From Prevotella sp. UBA4341 (GTDB lineage Bacteria > Bacteroidota > Bacteroidia > Bacteroidales > Bacteroidaceae): a stretch of 29,026 bases of DNA. Of the stretch, positions 21,962 through 29,026 are shown in pieces (position 1 is the stretch's first letter; each line of letters opens with the position of its first letter). The notes under the pieces were generated by a model that saw only the letters and a list, made by a program, of their open reading frames with translations, was not told the origin of the DNA and did not search any database. Location of the stretch: the NCBI GenBank assembly GCA_002393705.1, contig DGTH01000115.1, positions 1-29,026 of the forward strand, in the 5' to 3' direction. The position numbers were made by a program, and so were the translations under genes.

Positions 21962-24076
21962 ATGACAATAGCATCAATAATCAAAGATTCAGAATACAGC
22001 TTGTCTTTATTCCCTGACGAATATATCAAAGAATTAGAGAGCAAAATCATTGATAAGAACGGTAAGGCTTATATCTTATGCCAAATAAGAAACAAGGAAA
22101 TCAAGCTAACTCCAGAAGAGATAGTGCGACAATTATATCTAATGGTATTGATGCGTGATAAGGATTACCCTAATTATCGGATTCAGTTAGAGTATGAGGT
22201 TTCCTTTGGTCGTGAAAAGAAACGCGCAGATATTGTTGTTACAGACAAAGACAATCACAATGTTCCTTATATTATCGTAGAGTTAAAGAAGCCGAAGCTT
22301 CGTGACGGAAAGGAACAACTGAAGGGCTATTGTAATGCTACAGGTGCTCCTATTGGAGTTTGGACGAATGGCCAACAGATTTCATATTATCACCGTAAAG
22401 ATCCCAATTACTTTGAGGACATTAGCGATATACCTAATGCTCACCAAAAACTTTCAGACATTATTGGGGAAAAGTGGACTTATGAGGACTTAAAGAAGCA
22501 TGATAAACTTGTCAATGAGCGCAAATCGTTGAAAGACCTCATCCTCGAAATGGAAGATGAGGTACTTGCAAATGCTGGAGTAGATGTATTCGAAGAGGTT
22601 TTTAAACTTATCTTTATGAAACTTTTCGATGAAAAAGAAAGTGGAAGAAAGCCAAATCGAAACTTAGAGTTCCGCAATTATGGGGAAACAGAATTCGAAC
22701 TGAAAAAGCGATTACAAGATTTGTTTGATAAAGCAAAACATAAATATCCAGGGATTTTCCCAAAAGACGATAAGATTCAACTTGCTCCATCTCATTTATC
22801 AGTTTGTGTATCTTCACTTCAAAATGTTAAATTGTTCAATTCTAACCTTGAAGTTGTGGATGAAGCCTTTGAATATCTCATCAATAAGAGTAGTAAGGGA
22901 GAAAAAGGGCAATACTTTACGCCTCGCTATGTAATTGACATGTGTGTTCGGATGCTTAATCCACAAGAGGATGAAACAATGATTGATACAGCCTCAGGCA
23001 GTTGTGGTTTTCCTGTTCATACAATGTTCTATGTTTGGAGGAAAATCCTAAAGCGTTTGAATAAGCCACAAAGCGATTTGTTTACCATAGACGATAAACC
23101 AGCAGATTGTGAAGATTACGTTAAAGAACATGTCTTTGCAATAGATTTTGACGAGAAAGCGGTACGAGTTGCAAGAACACTCAATTCTATAGCTGGTGAT
23201 GGTCAGACGAACGTGCTTTACATGAATACTCTGGATTATGAGCGATGGGATGATAATCTGACTAATCCAGATTGGACAAGAACATATTTTGAAGGGTGGT
23301 CTAGATTGATGGATCTTAGAAAAGACAATAATAGCTTCCGCGATTTCAATTTTGACATTGTAATGGCCAATCCTCCTTTTGCTGGCGATATAAAGGAAAG
23401 TCGCATACTAGCCAAATATGAAATAGCAAGAAGTTTTGGATACGACAAATTGAAAGAACTACCTCAAGGTGCTAAATATGAATCATGTAATGGGGATGCT
23501 CCCAATTTTGCAGAAGTTCTAAGAAATGGTGGTGAGACAATCTATCAAATGGCTGATGGCACATTCCGTAAAACGAAGTTGAAGGAAGCACCCAAGATGA
23601 GCCGTGACGTTCTTTTTATAGAGCGTAATCTTGATTTCCTAAGGCCTGGTGGTCGTATGGCAATTGTACTTCCACAAGGACGATTTAATAATGCGAGTGA
23701 CAGGTACATTAGAGAATATATCGCAGATCGTTGTCGTATCTTAGCTGTTGTTGGTTTACATAGCAATGTATTCAAACCCCATACAGGAACTAAGACAAGT
23801 GTTCTCTTTGTACAGAAATGGGACGAAGAGAAGTGCCCACGAGTAGATGATTACAATATTTTCTTTGCTACCATGAAGGAACCGAGCAAGGATAATAGAG
23901 GTGACAAGATTTATCGTGAAAAGATTAATGAGGATGGTACCAGTGAACCTTTATTAGATTCTCATGGACATTTGATAGTGAAACATGACCTGTTTAATCA
24001 TGAGGGAATGACTGAGGATGGTATTGCTGAAGCCTTTGCCGAATTTGCGAAGAAAGAAAAACTAAGTTTTTTCTGA
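21962..24076 (+). CDS. Nuclease-methylase fusion of a restriction-modification system (Type I M-like / BcgI-like)
   Basis: The protein has 704 residues. Residues about 30-150 resemble the N-terminal nuclease domain of Type I HsdR, with a PD-(D/E)xK pattern D90...E107-L-K109 (KRADIVV, IIVELKKPK). Residues about 190-330 are an HsdM N-terminal-like helical domain. The adenine-N6 methylase follows: GQYFTPRYVIDMCV, motif I DTASGSCGF (from D342), and catalytic NPPF (470-473, MANPPFAGD). A standalone HsdM is about 500 residues, so the extra length is the nuclease part. No separate HsdR with helicase motifs is present in the window. Known two-gene systems such as BcgI (nuclease-methylase plus specificity subunit) have this layout. 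The stop codon sits on a T-rich slippery site leading into the next gene. Confidence 0.88.
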   Translation: MTIASIIKDSEYSLSLFPDEYIKELESKIIDKNGKAYILCQIRNKEIKLTPEEIVRQLYLMVLMRDKDYPNYRIQLEYEVSFGREKKRADIVVTDKDNHNVPYIIVELKKPKLRDGKEQLKGYCNATGAPIGVWTNGQQISYYHRKDPNYFEDISDIPNAHQKLSDIIGEKWTYEDLKKHDKLVNERKSLKDLILEMEDEVLANAGVDVFEEVFKLIFMKLFDEKESGRKPNRNLEFRNYGETEFELKKRLQDLFDKAKHKYPGIFPKDDKIQLAPSHLSVCVSSLQNVKLFNSNLEVVDEAFEYLINKSSKGEKGQYFTPRYVIDMCVRMLNPQEDETMIDTASGSCGFPVHTMFYVWRKILKRLNKPQSDLFTIDDKPADCEDYVKEHVFAIDFDEKAVRVARTLNSIAGDGQTNVLYMNTLDYERWDDNLTNPDWTRTYFEGWSRLMDLRKDNNSFRDFNFDIVMANPPFAGDIKESRILAKYEIARSFGYDKLKELPQGAKYESCNGDAPNFAEVLRNGGETIYQMADGTFRKTKLKEAPKMSRDVLFIERNLDFLRPGGRMAIVLPQGRFNNASDRYIREYIADRCRILAVVGLHSNVFKPHTGTKTSVLFVQKWDEEKCPRVDDYNIFFATMKEPSKDNRGDKIYREKINEDGTSEPLLDSHGHLIVKHDLFNHEGMTEDGIAEAFAEFAKKEKLSFF
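24067..24073 (+). other. Slippery heptamer T_TTT_TTC at the methylase stop
   Basis: In the methylase frame the end reads AGT TTT TTC TGA. The heptamer T TTT TTC fits the X_XXY_YYZ rule for a -1 frameshift, and the -1 frame runs straight on into the specificity gene (CTG AGT AGC CCT TTC AAC). The run of six T is also a possible phase-variation site. No stimulatory structure was identified by eye. Confidence 0.45.
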
Positions 24077-24108
24077 GTAGCCCTTTCAACGAAGAGCAGT
24101 ACAACGAA

Positions 24109-25512
24109 TTGTTGGAAGGGCAGGAAATAAGCGAGGTTAAACTAAGCGATTTAGATTCATACAAACGAATTGATGCCGAATTGTTTAATAAAAATTATGT
24201 ACTTTTCAAATCTGCAATAAAGCAAATGGCTTATACAACATTTGCTGATGAGTGCCTAGTTATTAGAAAGGGCATTTTCAATGTTGATTCAGATTGTTAT
24301 TGTAAGAAAGGAGTTCCTTTTGTTCGCATTTCCAATCTGGATAGTATGATTATAGACACTAAGGATATGGTTTATATTCCATCAGGAATACATAAAGATA
24401 ATCTCAAAACAGAATTGAAACGAGGAGACATTGTCCTTTCAAAAACAGCTGTAGCTGCGGCTTCCATTGTAAACATAGATTGTTGTAATGTCTCACAAGA
24501 CATTGTTGCAATAAAATTCAAAGCCAACTCAAAAGTTTTGAGTCATTATGTAGTTGTTTTTCTCAATACAGTATATGGAAATGAACAATTGCAAAGAAGA
24601 TTTACAGGTAATGTTCAAATGCATTTGAATCTGGAAGAATGTAAAAATGAAGTAATGATTCCTGTGTTTCCCATCCAATTTCAATTAAAAATTAAAACAT
24701 TATTTGAGAAAGCTATTCTGTTGCGTTCTCAGTCACAGATGTTATATTCAGAAACTCAAAAGTTGTTGTTGGAGAATTTGAATTTGACCGATTGGCAACA
24801 TAATAATAACCAAGTGAATGTAAAGAGTCTGAAAGAATCATTCTTATCAAGTGGCCGTTTGGATGCCGAATACTACCAAGTGAGGTTTGACGAACTTGAA
24901 GCAAAGATTAAATGGTTTCATTATAAAACAATTGCAGAGATACAACAATTTAATGCCCGAGGCGTACAACCTAATTATGTCGAAAAAGGACATGTACCTG
25001 TTGTTAACAGTAAACATATTCTTGAGGAAGGATTAGACTATGATAACTTCGAACGGACAACAGAGGTTTTTTTGTCTTCGCAAAATCGTGCTCAAATTGG
25101 TTATGGAGACATACTGATTTATACAACTGGTGCTAATATCGGTAGGACGCAGGCCTACCTAAAGCACGATTATGCTTTAGCAAGCAATCATGTAAACATC
25201 TTGCGTGTTAAAGGCGTAAACCCCGTTTACCTCGCCTTTGTGCTTAATTCTCCAATTGGTCGTATGCAGACAGAGAAGTTATGTTCGGGGAGTGCACAAG
25301 TGGAGATATACCCCAATGATATTGAAAAAATCATAGTTCCCATACTTGATGAAACTAAGCAAGAGACTATAGCAGCAAAAGTTCAAGATTGTTTTGCCTT
25401 GAAGATGGAGAGCAAACGTTTACTAAATGTTGCTAAGACTGCTGTGGAAATTGCAATCTGCGAAGGCGAAGAAAAAGCATTGAAGTACCTAAAAGAAAAC
25501 GGGAATGAATAG
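24109..25512 (+). CDS. Restriction-modification specificity subunit (HsdS-like, two target-recognition domains)
   Basis: The given start is a TTG; the first in-frame ATG lies far inside the protein (residue 40). The frame is open back to the slippery site at the methylase stop and reads SPFNEEQYNELLEGQEISEV, which looks like real coding sequence. The subunit may therefore be made by frameshift or from a non-ATG codon. From the TTG it has 467 residues. It chooses the DNA sequence cut and methylated. The two halves start alike: YKRIDAELFNKNY (about 18-30) and SGRLDAEYYQVRF (about 248-260). Each has a recognition domain (KGVPFVRISNL; HVPVVNSKHIL) and a coiled-coil spacer (LLRSQSQMLYSETQKLLLE; ALKMESKRLLNVAK). 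Its end overlaps the AbiH gene by 8 bp. Confidence 0.82.
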   Translation: MLEGQEISEVKLSDLDSYKRIDAELFNKNYVLFKSAIKQMAYTTFADECLVIRKGIFNVDSDCYCKKGVPFVRISNLDSMIIDTKDMVYIPSGIHKDNLKTELKRGDIVLSKTAVAAASIVNIDCCNVSQDIVAIKFKANSKVLSHYVVVFLNTVYGNEQLQRRFTGNVQMHLNLEECKNEVMIPVFPIQFQLKIKTLFEKAILLRSQSQMLYSETQKLLLENLNLTDWQHNNNQVNVKSLKESFLSSGRLDAEYYQVRFDELEAKIKWFHYKTIAEIQQFNARGVQPNYVEKGHVPVVNSKHILEEGLDYDNFERTTEVFLSSQNRAQIGYGDILIYTTGANIGRTQAYLKHDYALASNHVNILRVKGVNPVYLAFVLNSPIGRMQTEKLCSGSAQVEIYPNDIEKIIVPILDETKQETIAAKVQDCFALKMESKRLLNVAKTAVEIAICEGEEKALKYLKENGNE

Positions 25513-26716
25513 AATAATACTTATTGGTAACGGCTTTGACTTGGCTCATGGTCTCAAAACTAGATATGAAGACTTCATAAACTGGTATTGCGACCAAAGA
25601 GTTTATGGATTTGTTGGCAATTTGTCAGATATTTCAAGTGATATTCTATGTTCTTTCCAAGACTTGCGACATCAGGTGTGGAATGTCAATGCATTTGCAA
25701 ATGGATTCAACCTTAATCACGCAAAGGGGAAAGACATTGTAGACCATCTCATAAAAAATAAGGAATTTTTTAAAACAACAATGTCACCATTCTTTGAAAA
25801 TATCTATAAAAGCATTGAGACAAAAGGATGGGTTGACATTGAAAATGAATATTACGATTTACTTAAGAAGTATGCAATAAAGGAATCGGCAACAGACAAT
25901 TTGCATGAACTAAACATTCAACTGCAATATGTGCAATCGCGTTTGACAGAATACTTAATAGGGTGCCAACAGGGAGCAAACATCATTAGTGAAATAGTAG
26001 AAAAGATTTATGCTCCTATTAAAATGTCGGATATTTCAATTGAAGGGCAGAGTAACATAATTGAGCACATTCAAAAGTGGTGGCTAATACAAAATGACAA
26101 CGTTTTACAGGAAAAAGCCAATAGATACCATGACAACTCCCTCATTGAGGGGGTAAAATCTTACAAGTACAATCTGGAGCATAATATCTATAACATGGAA
26201 TATCCCCGACTGTTTATGCTGCCTGACTACATTATGCTGCTGAATTTCAATTATACCAATACTGCAAATATGTACTTGAACAATTCAGTGTCATTTGTCA
26301 ATCACATTCATGGAACATTAGAAAAACCAGAGAGTATGATTTTTGGCTATGGGGATGAATTGGACGACAATTTCAAGAAACTTCTTGATTCGAATGAGAA
26401 TGAGTGTCTACGTAATGTAAAGTCAATAAAGTATCAAGAATCAGACAACTATCGAAATGTTTTAGGGTTCATAGAATCTGCCCCCTTCCAAGTTTGCATC
26501 ATGGGACATTCTTGCGGCAACTCAGATCGTACATTGCTCAACACACTCTTTGAACATAAGAATTGTATCTCTATCAAACCTTATTTTTATATTAAACAAG
26601 ATGGAACGGACAATTATCTAGAACTTGTTCAAAATATTAGCAGAAACTTCACTGATATGAAACTAATGCGAGATAGAGTGGTAAACAAAACATATTGTGC
26701 GCCTCTTACAAATTAA
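25505..26716 (+). CDS. abiH: AbiH family abortive-infection protein
   Basis: The protein has 403 residues. AbiH proteins give phage resistance by abortive infection; the mechanism is not settled. The family start IGNGFDLAHGLKTRYEDF (7-24) is plain, with FNYTNT (248-253), HIHGTLEKPESMIFGYGDE and GHSCGNSDRTLLNTLFEH (334-351) toward the end. The FNYT...HG...G-x-x-D order resembles SIR2-like NAD-binding families; this is inference. The start overlaps the specificity gene's end (ATGAATAG), and its stop directly abuts the next gene, so it is translated with the restriction-modification genes. Confidence 0.9.
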   Translation: MNRIILIGNGFDLAHGLKTRYEDFINWYCDQRVYGFVGNLSDISSDILCSFQDLRHQVWNVNAFANGFNLNHAKGKDIVDHLIKNKEFFKTTMSPFFENIYKSIETKGWVDIENEYYDLLKKYAIKESATDNLHELNIQLQYVQSRLTEYLIGCQQGANIISEIVEKIYAPIKMSDISIEGQSNIIEHIQKWWLIQNDNVLQEKANRYHDNSLIEGVKSYKYNLEHNIYNMEYPRLFMLPDYIMLLNFNYTNTANMYLNNSVSFVNHIHGTLEKPESMIFGYGDELDDNFKKLLDSNENECLRNVKSIKYQESDNYRNVLGFIESAPFQVCIMGHSCGNSDRTLLNTLFEHKNCISIKPYFYIKQDGTDNYLELVQNISRNFTDMKLMRDRVVNKTYCAPLTN

Positions 26717-28414
26717 ATGATTAACTATGCAAACGTTATGACAGAACAAGCATTACAACAATATCTCATCAAGCAATACCCAAAGGAGGATGAGGGTTGC
26801 GAGTGGAAGGAATTCAAGAACCTGAAGAATGACTTCAGTGGTCATGAGAAGGATGATGTCATCTCCTACGTGTCTGCATTGGCTAACATGGAGGGTGGGC
26901 ATCTGGTTGTTGGTGTCGAGGACAAAACGTTGAGGATTGTTGGGACGGATACCTACAACTACGATGTGCAAAAAGCACGGCTACGCTTAATTGATCAATG
27001 TGCCAATCTACCTTCAGAGGGGCTGCTTGTAGAGGAATTTATTACAGACGATACTCACAAAACAGTATGGGTCATCCATGTGCCAAGACACATGAAGAGA
27101 CAACCCGTTTATGCGCATAACAAGGCATGGCAGAGGCTGGATGACTCGTTAATAGAGTTGACGGATTCTCGCAGGAATGCAATCTTGGACGAGCAGGACA
27201 AAGTGGAAAAGGACTGGTCTTCACAGATTATCCATGATGCAACTATTGATGACCTTGATCCTCGTGCGGTTGCCAAAGCCAGGGAGAAATTCATTGAATT
27301 GCATCCTGAAAGAGAAACAGAAATAAAAGCGTGGGACGATGCAACATTCTTGAACAAAGCGAAACTTACGATAAAGGGACAAATCACAAATTCAACAATC
27401 ATTCTCTTAGGCAGAGAGGAAAGTGAGCACTTCCTTTCGCCTGCCGTTTGCAAGATCAGATGGATGCGCAAAAAGAATGGGACAGACGAGAATGATGAGT
27501 TTGGTATCTTCTCTATTCCTATGATTCTCGCGGTAGATGAGGTTGCGGGGAAAATAAAGAATGCCACATACACTTATACGATAGAGGGAAACATGTTCCC
27601 TGACACCTTATTACGCTACGATGTCTTCACCATTAGAGAGCCTTTATGTAATGCTATTGCACATCAGGATTATAGCCTGTCAGCGAGAATAGAGGTAGTA
27701 GAATATGAAGATGAACGTCTGCGTTTTAAGAATTATGGTACATTCCTACCATTGTCCGTTGAGTCTGTGGTTGAGAATGACTTTCCTGAATCAAGATACC
27801 GAAACAAGTTTTTGGTGGAAGCCATGCGTAACGTGAAAATGGTGGAGACAGAGGGCGGTGGCATTCGCAAACTCTATATGCAACAAAAGAAGCGTTTCTT
27901 TCCTATGCCAAAGTATGACTTAGGCGGACAGACGGTAATTTGTGAGATAGAGGGAAGAGTGTTGGACGAGAACTTTGCCAAAATACTGGTCAACAATCCC
28001 AATTTGACTTTGTCTGACATTATCTTATTAGATAAAGTACAAAAGCATGAACATATTTCGGAAGACTCCCTTGCATATCTTAGGAGAAAGAAATATGTGG
28101 AAGGCAGAAAGCCTAATATTTATTTGGCCTTTTCTGTTGTTAAGCAATCTAAACATGTGGGATTAAAGACCTCTTATATCAAAAACAAAAGTTTTGATGA
28201 TGATTATTTCAAAAAGCTCATCATTGACTATATTACTAGTTTTGGGAAAGCTACTCGTCAGGAGTTAAATGCATTATTGGAAAGTAAGTTGCCAGAATCG
28301 CTTTCCAAGCAACAGAAGTTTGACAAGGTCACCAATCTTCTATCTTCGCTTAAGAAGAAGGATATCATTAAAGTCATTGATAGAAAATATTGGGTAATGG
28401 CAAAGTCGGATTAA
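26717..28414 (+). CDS. AlbA_2 (Schlafen-like) domain protein with RecG-like ATPase fold
   Basis: The protein has 565 residues and starts right after the abiH stop; an internal ATG at 26738 is an alternative. Residues about 20-140 form an AlbA_2 domain (CEWKEFKNLKND, ALANMEGGHLVVGVED, RRNAILDEQD), found in nucleic-acid binding and Schlafen-like proteins. Residues about 300-400 look like the HATPase_c_4 domain of this family (FTIREPLCNAIAHQDYS, RLRFKNYGTFLP, EGGGIRKLY). The rest is likely a winged-helix tail (ATRQELNALLESKLPESLS, LSSLKKKDIIKVIDRKYWV). Such proteins are frequent beside Type I restriction systems; their role there is unproven. It is the last gene of the operon. Confidence 0.87.
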   Translation: MINYANVMTEQALQQYLIKQYPKEDEGCEWKEFKNLKNDFSGHEKDDVISYVSALANMEGGHLVVGVEDKTLRIVGTDTYNYDVQKARLRLIDQCANLPSEGLLVEEFITDDTHKTVWVIHVPRHMKRQPVYAHNKAWQRLDDSLIELTDSRRNAILDEQDKVEKDWSSQIIHDATIDDLDPRAVAKAREKFIELHPERETEIKAWDDATFLNKAKLTIKGQITNSTIILLGREESEHFLSPAVCKIRWMRKKNGTDENDEFGIFSIPMILAVDEVAGKIKNATYTYTIEGNMFPDTLLRYDVFTIREPLCNAIAHQDYSLSARIEVVEYEDERLRFKNYGTFLPLSVESVVENDFPESRYRNKFLVEAMRNVKMVETEGGGIRKLYMQQKKRFFPMPKYDLGGQTVICEIEGRVLDENFAKILVNNPNLTLSDIILLDKVQKHEHISEDSLAYLRRKKYVEGRKPNIYLAFSVVKQSKHVGLKTSYIKNKSFDDDYFKKLIIDYITSFGKATRQELNALLESKLPESLSKQQKFDKVTNLLSSLKKKDIIKVIDRKYWVMAKSD

Positions 28415-28529
28415 CAAATCAAACAAACGAAATTCACAAACAAAAAGTGATAATAGTAGCGTAAAATGGGGCTTTAGGCAGATGTTGGATTAACAAATGG
28501 AATCCAATTAACAAACCAGAATTAACAAA
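28411..28529 (+). repeat. Four copies of TTAACAAA after the operon
   Basis: TTAACAAA is found at 28411-28418 (overlapping the stop codon), 28490-28497, 28508-28515 and 28522-28529. The last three are 18 and 14 bp apart, just upstream of the promoter at 28535-28566. They could be regulator sites; nothing else is recognised in 28415-28534. Confidence 0.5.
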
Positions 28530-28534
28530 TAAGA

Positions 28535-28566
28535 TTTGGTTATGTCATATTCGTTTTATACCTTTG
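28535..28566 (+). promoter_or_regulatory. Strong rightward promoter without a normal gene behind it
   Basis: TTTG (28535-28538), 20 bp, then TACCTTTG (28559-28566), an exact consensus match. What follows is a 19-codon ORF and stem-loops, then the insertion sequence. Confidence 0.72.
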
Positions 28567-28574
28567 CACCCAAG

Positions 28575-28634
28575 ATGAGCGTTCTATGGTTTAGTGAGAA
28601 ATGTGTAGGAATATGTAAGGCCTCTCGTTTCTAA
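28575..28634 (+). CDS. 19-residue ORF behind a consensus promoter
   Basis: It begins 8 bp after the -7 box, which would make the message nearly leaderless. The peptide starts MSVLWFSEKCVG. No family was recognised. It is followed by a stem-loop (GTTACCTT 28638-28645 with AAGGTAAC 28661-28668). It may be a leader peptide, a small protein, or part of a non-coding RNA. Confidence 0.3.
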   Translation: MSVLWFSEKCVGICKASRF

Positions 28635-28802
28635 AGTGTTACCTTCATCTTTCTCGTCCAAAGGTAACTCGCTGATATTCAAATAGAGAGAATAGAAGTT
28701 CTACTATTTTGAGACCGTTCTCAATTCATTGTTCTGCCATAAATTGCCTGAAAGAGCACCCGACTCAGAACCACCGCCTGATTCGTGGCTCTTTGTCGGG
28801 TG

Positions 28803-28833
28803 CAAAGGTACGCATTTATTTCCAATTTCCAAA
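28803..28833 (-). promoter_or_regulatory. Outward-facing promoter at the insertion sequence end
   Basis: On the minus strand, TTTG (28833-28830), 19 bp, then TACCTTTG (28810-28803). It points out of the element, leftward, against the direction of the AlbA_2 gene. Transcription would start within GTCGGGTGC, at the base of a possible stem-loop. Confidence 0.6.
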
Positions 28834-28891
28834 ATATTCACTTGGAAAAATAGGCTCAGCGGATTTACCCGGTTGGTAAAGCTTGAGCTAA

Positions 28892-29026
28892 TCAAGAATA
28901 AAGTGTCGCCAGCCTGTACATAAAGAACTTGATGTCTCCGACTCCTCTGAACTGAGTTCTGAAAGCCTTGATTTTGGCGTTGAAGGATTCTGCTGATGCG
29001 TTGGTGAGCCTGTCTTGGAAGTAGTT
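28892..29026 (-). CDS. Transposase, C-terminal 44 residues (partial)
   Basis: Reading leftward from the window edge gives NYFQDRLTNASAESFNAKIK, then AFRTQFRGVGDIKFFMYRLA and a stop at 28892. The pattern TNASAESFNAKIKAFR is typical of the end of DDE transposases of the ISL3/ISAon1 type, with the final catalytic glutamate in SAESFNAK. The rest of the gene is outside the window. Confidence 0.8.
   Translation of the reverse strand, partial: NYFQDRLTNASAESFNAKIKAFRTQFRGVGDIKFFMYRLATLYS

Larger units (their letters stand above)
28787..29026 (-). mobile_element. Insertion sequence, ISL3-like, left end and partial body
   Basis: The transposase C-terminus at 28892-29026 and the terminal-looking GGCTCTTTGTCGGGTGC (28787-28803) mark one end of an element that runs off the right edge. 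The sequence just outside (28751-28764) contains AAAGAGC and GCACCCGAC in inverted form, so the exact boundary is uncertain. A target duplication cannot be tested because the other end is missing. Confidence 0.6.

Noticed and set aside
20860..28414. Complete Type I system with separate HsdR
   Set aside because: No helicase motifs (Walker A/DEAD-box) are found in any frame of this region; the AlbA_2 protein is not an HsdR.
28704..28895. 63-codon leftward frame across the insertion sequence end
   Set aside because: It spans the inverted repeats and promoter and has no family features; the transposase frame nearby is the real one.

Overview
The window looks like a Bacteroidetes chromosome, most likely Prevotella or a close relative. 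The reasons are the promoter type (TTTG, 19-20 bp, TAnnTTTG), a DUF3822 gene beside rsmD, secreted proteins with a Prevotella-like C-terminal tail, and paired GH43 enzymes. The species cannot be fixed from sequence alone. No tRNA, rRNA or CRISPR array was seen.

Positions 1-13,400 are mostly core genes: the etfBA operon (etfA cut by the window edge), a secreted CotH-family protein, dnaG, a cardiolipin synthase, rsmD, a DUF3822 gene, a RecD-like helicase and a phosphopantetheinyl transferase. This stretch is full of short tandem repeats with a 7-base period. They lie between genes and also inside the reading frames of cotH, dnaG, cls, rsmD, DUF3822 and the helicase, where they add in-frame low-complexity peptide. 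Two of the coding insertions (dnaG and helicase) are the same palindromic element read in the same frame.

Positions 11,900-19,130 are a polysaccharide-degradation cluster: two GH43 enzymes leftward, and a double-domain esterase plus an SGNH acetylesterase rightward from a shared divergent promoter region. They would act together on arabinan or acetylated/feruloylated arabinoxylan outside the cytoplasm. No SusC/SusD pair is in view. An M18 aminopeptidase follows at 19,135-20,418.

Positions 20,430-28,414 are visibly more AT-rich and look acquired. Gene remnants and a Cro/CI-type regulator are followed by three operator-like repeats, a two-helix membrane protein, a nuclease-methylase fusion, a two-TRD specificity subunit, an AbiH protein and an AlbA_2/RecG-like protein. 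All are on one strand with very short gaps or overlaps. No separate HsdR translocase is present, and the methylase/specificity junction carries a T_TTT_TTC slippery heptamer with no ATG for the second gene. This is the best candidate for an unusual defence operon.

The right end (28,415-29,026) has a strong promoter, a 19-codon ORF, stem-loops and the end of an ISL3-like insertion sequence whose transposase runs off the edge.
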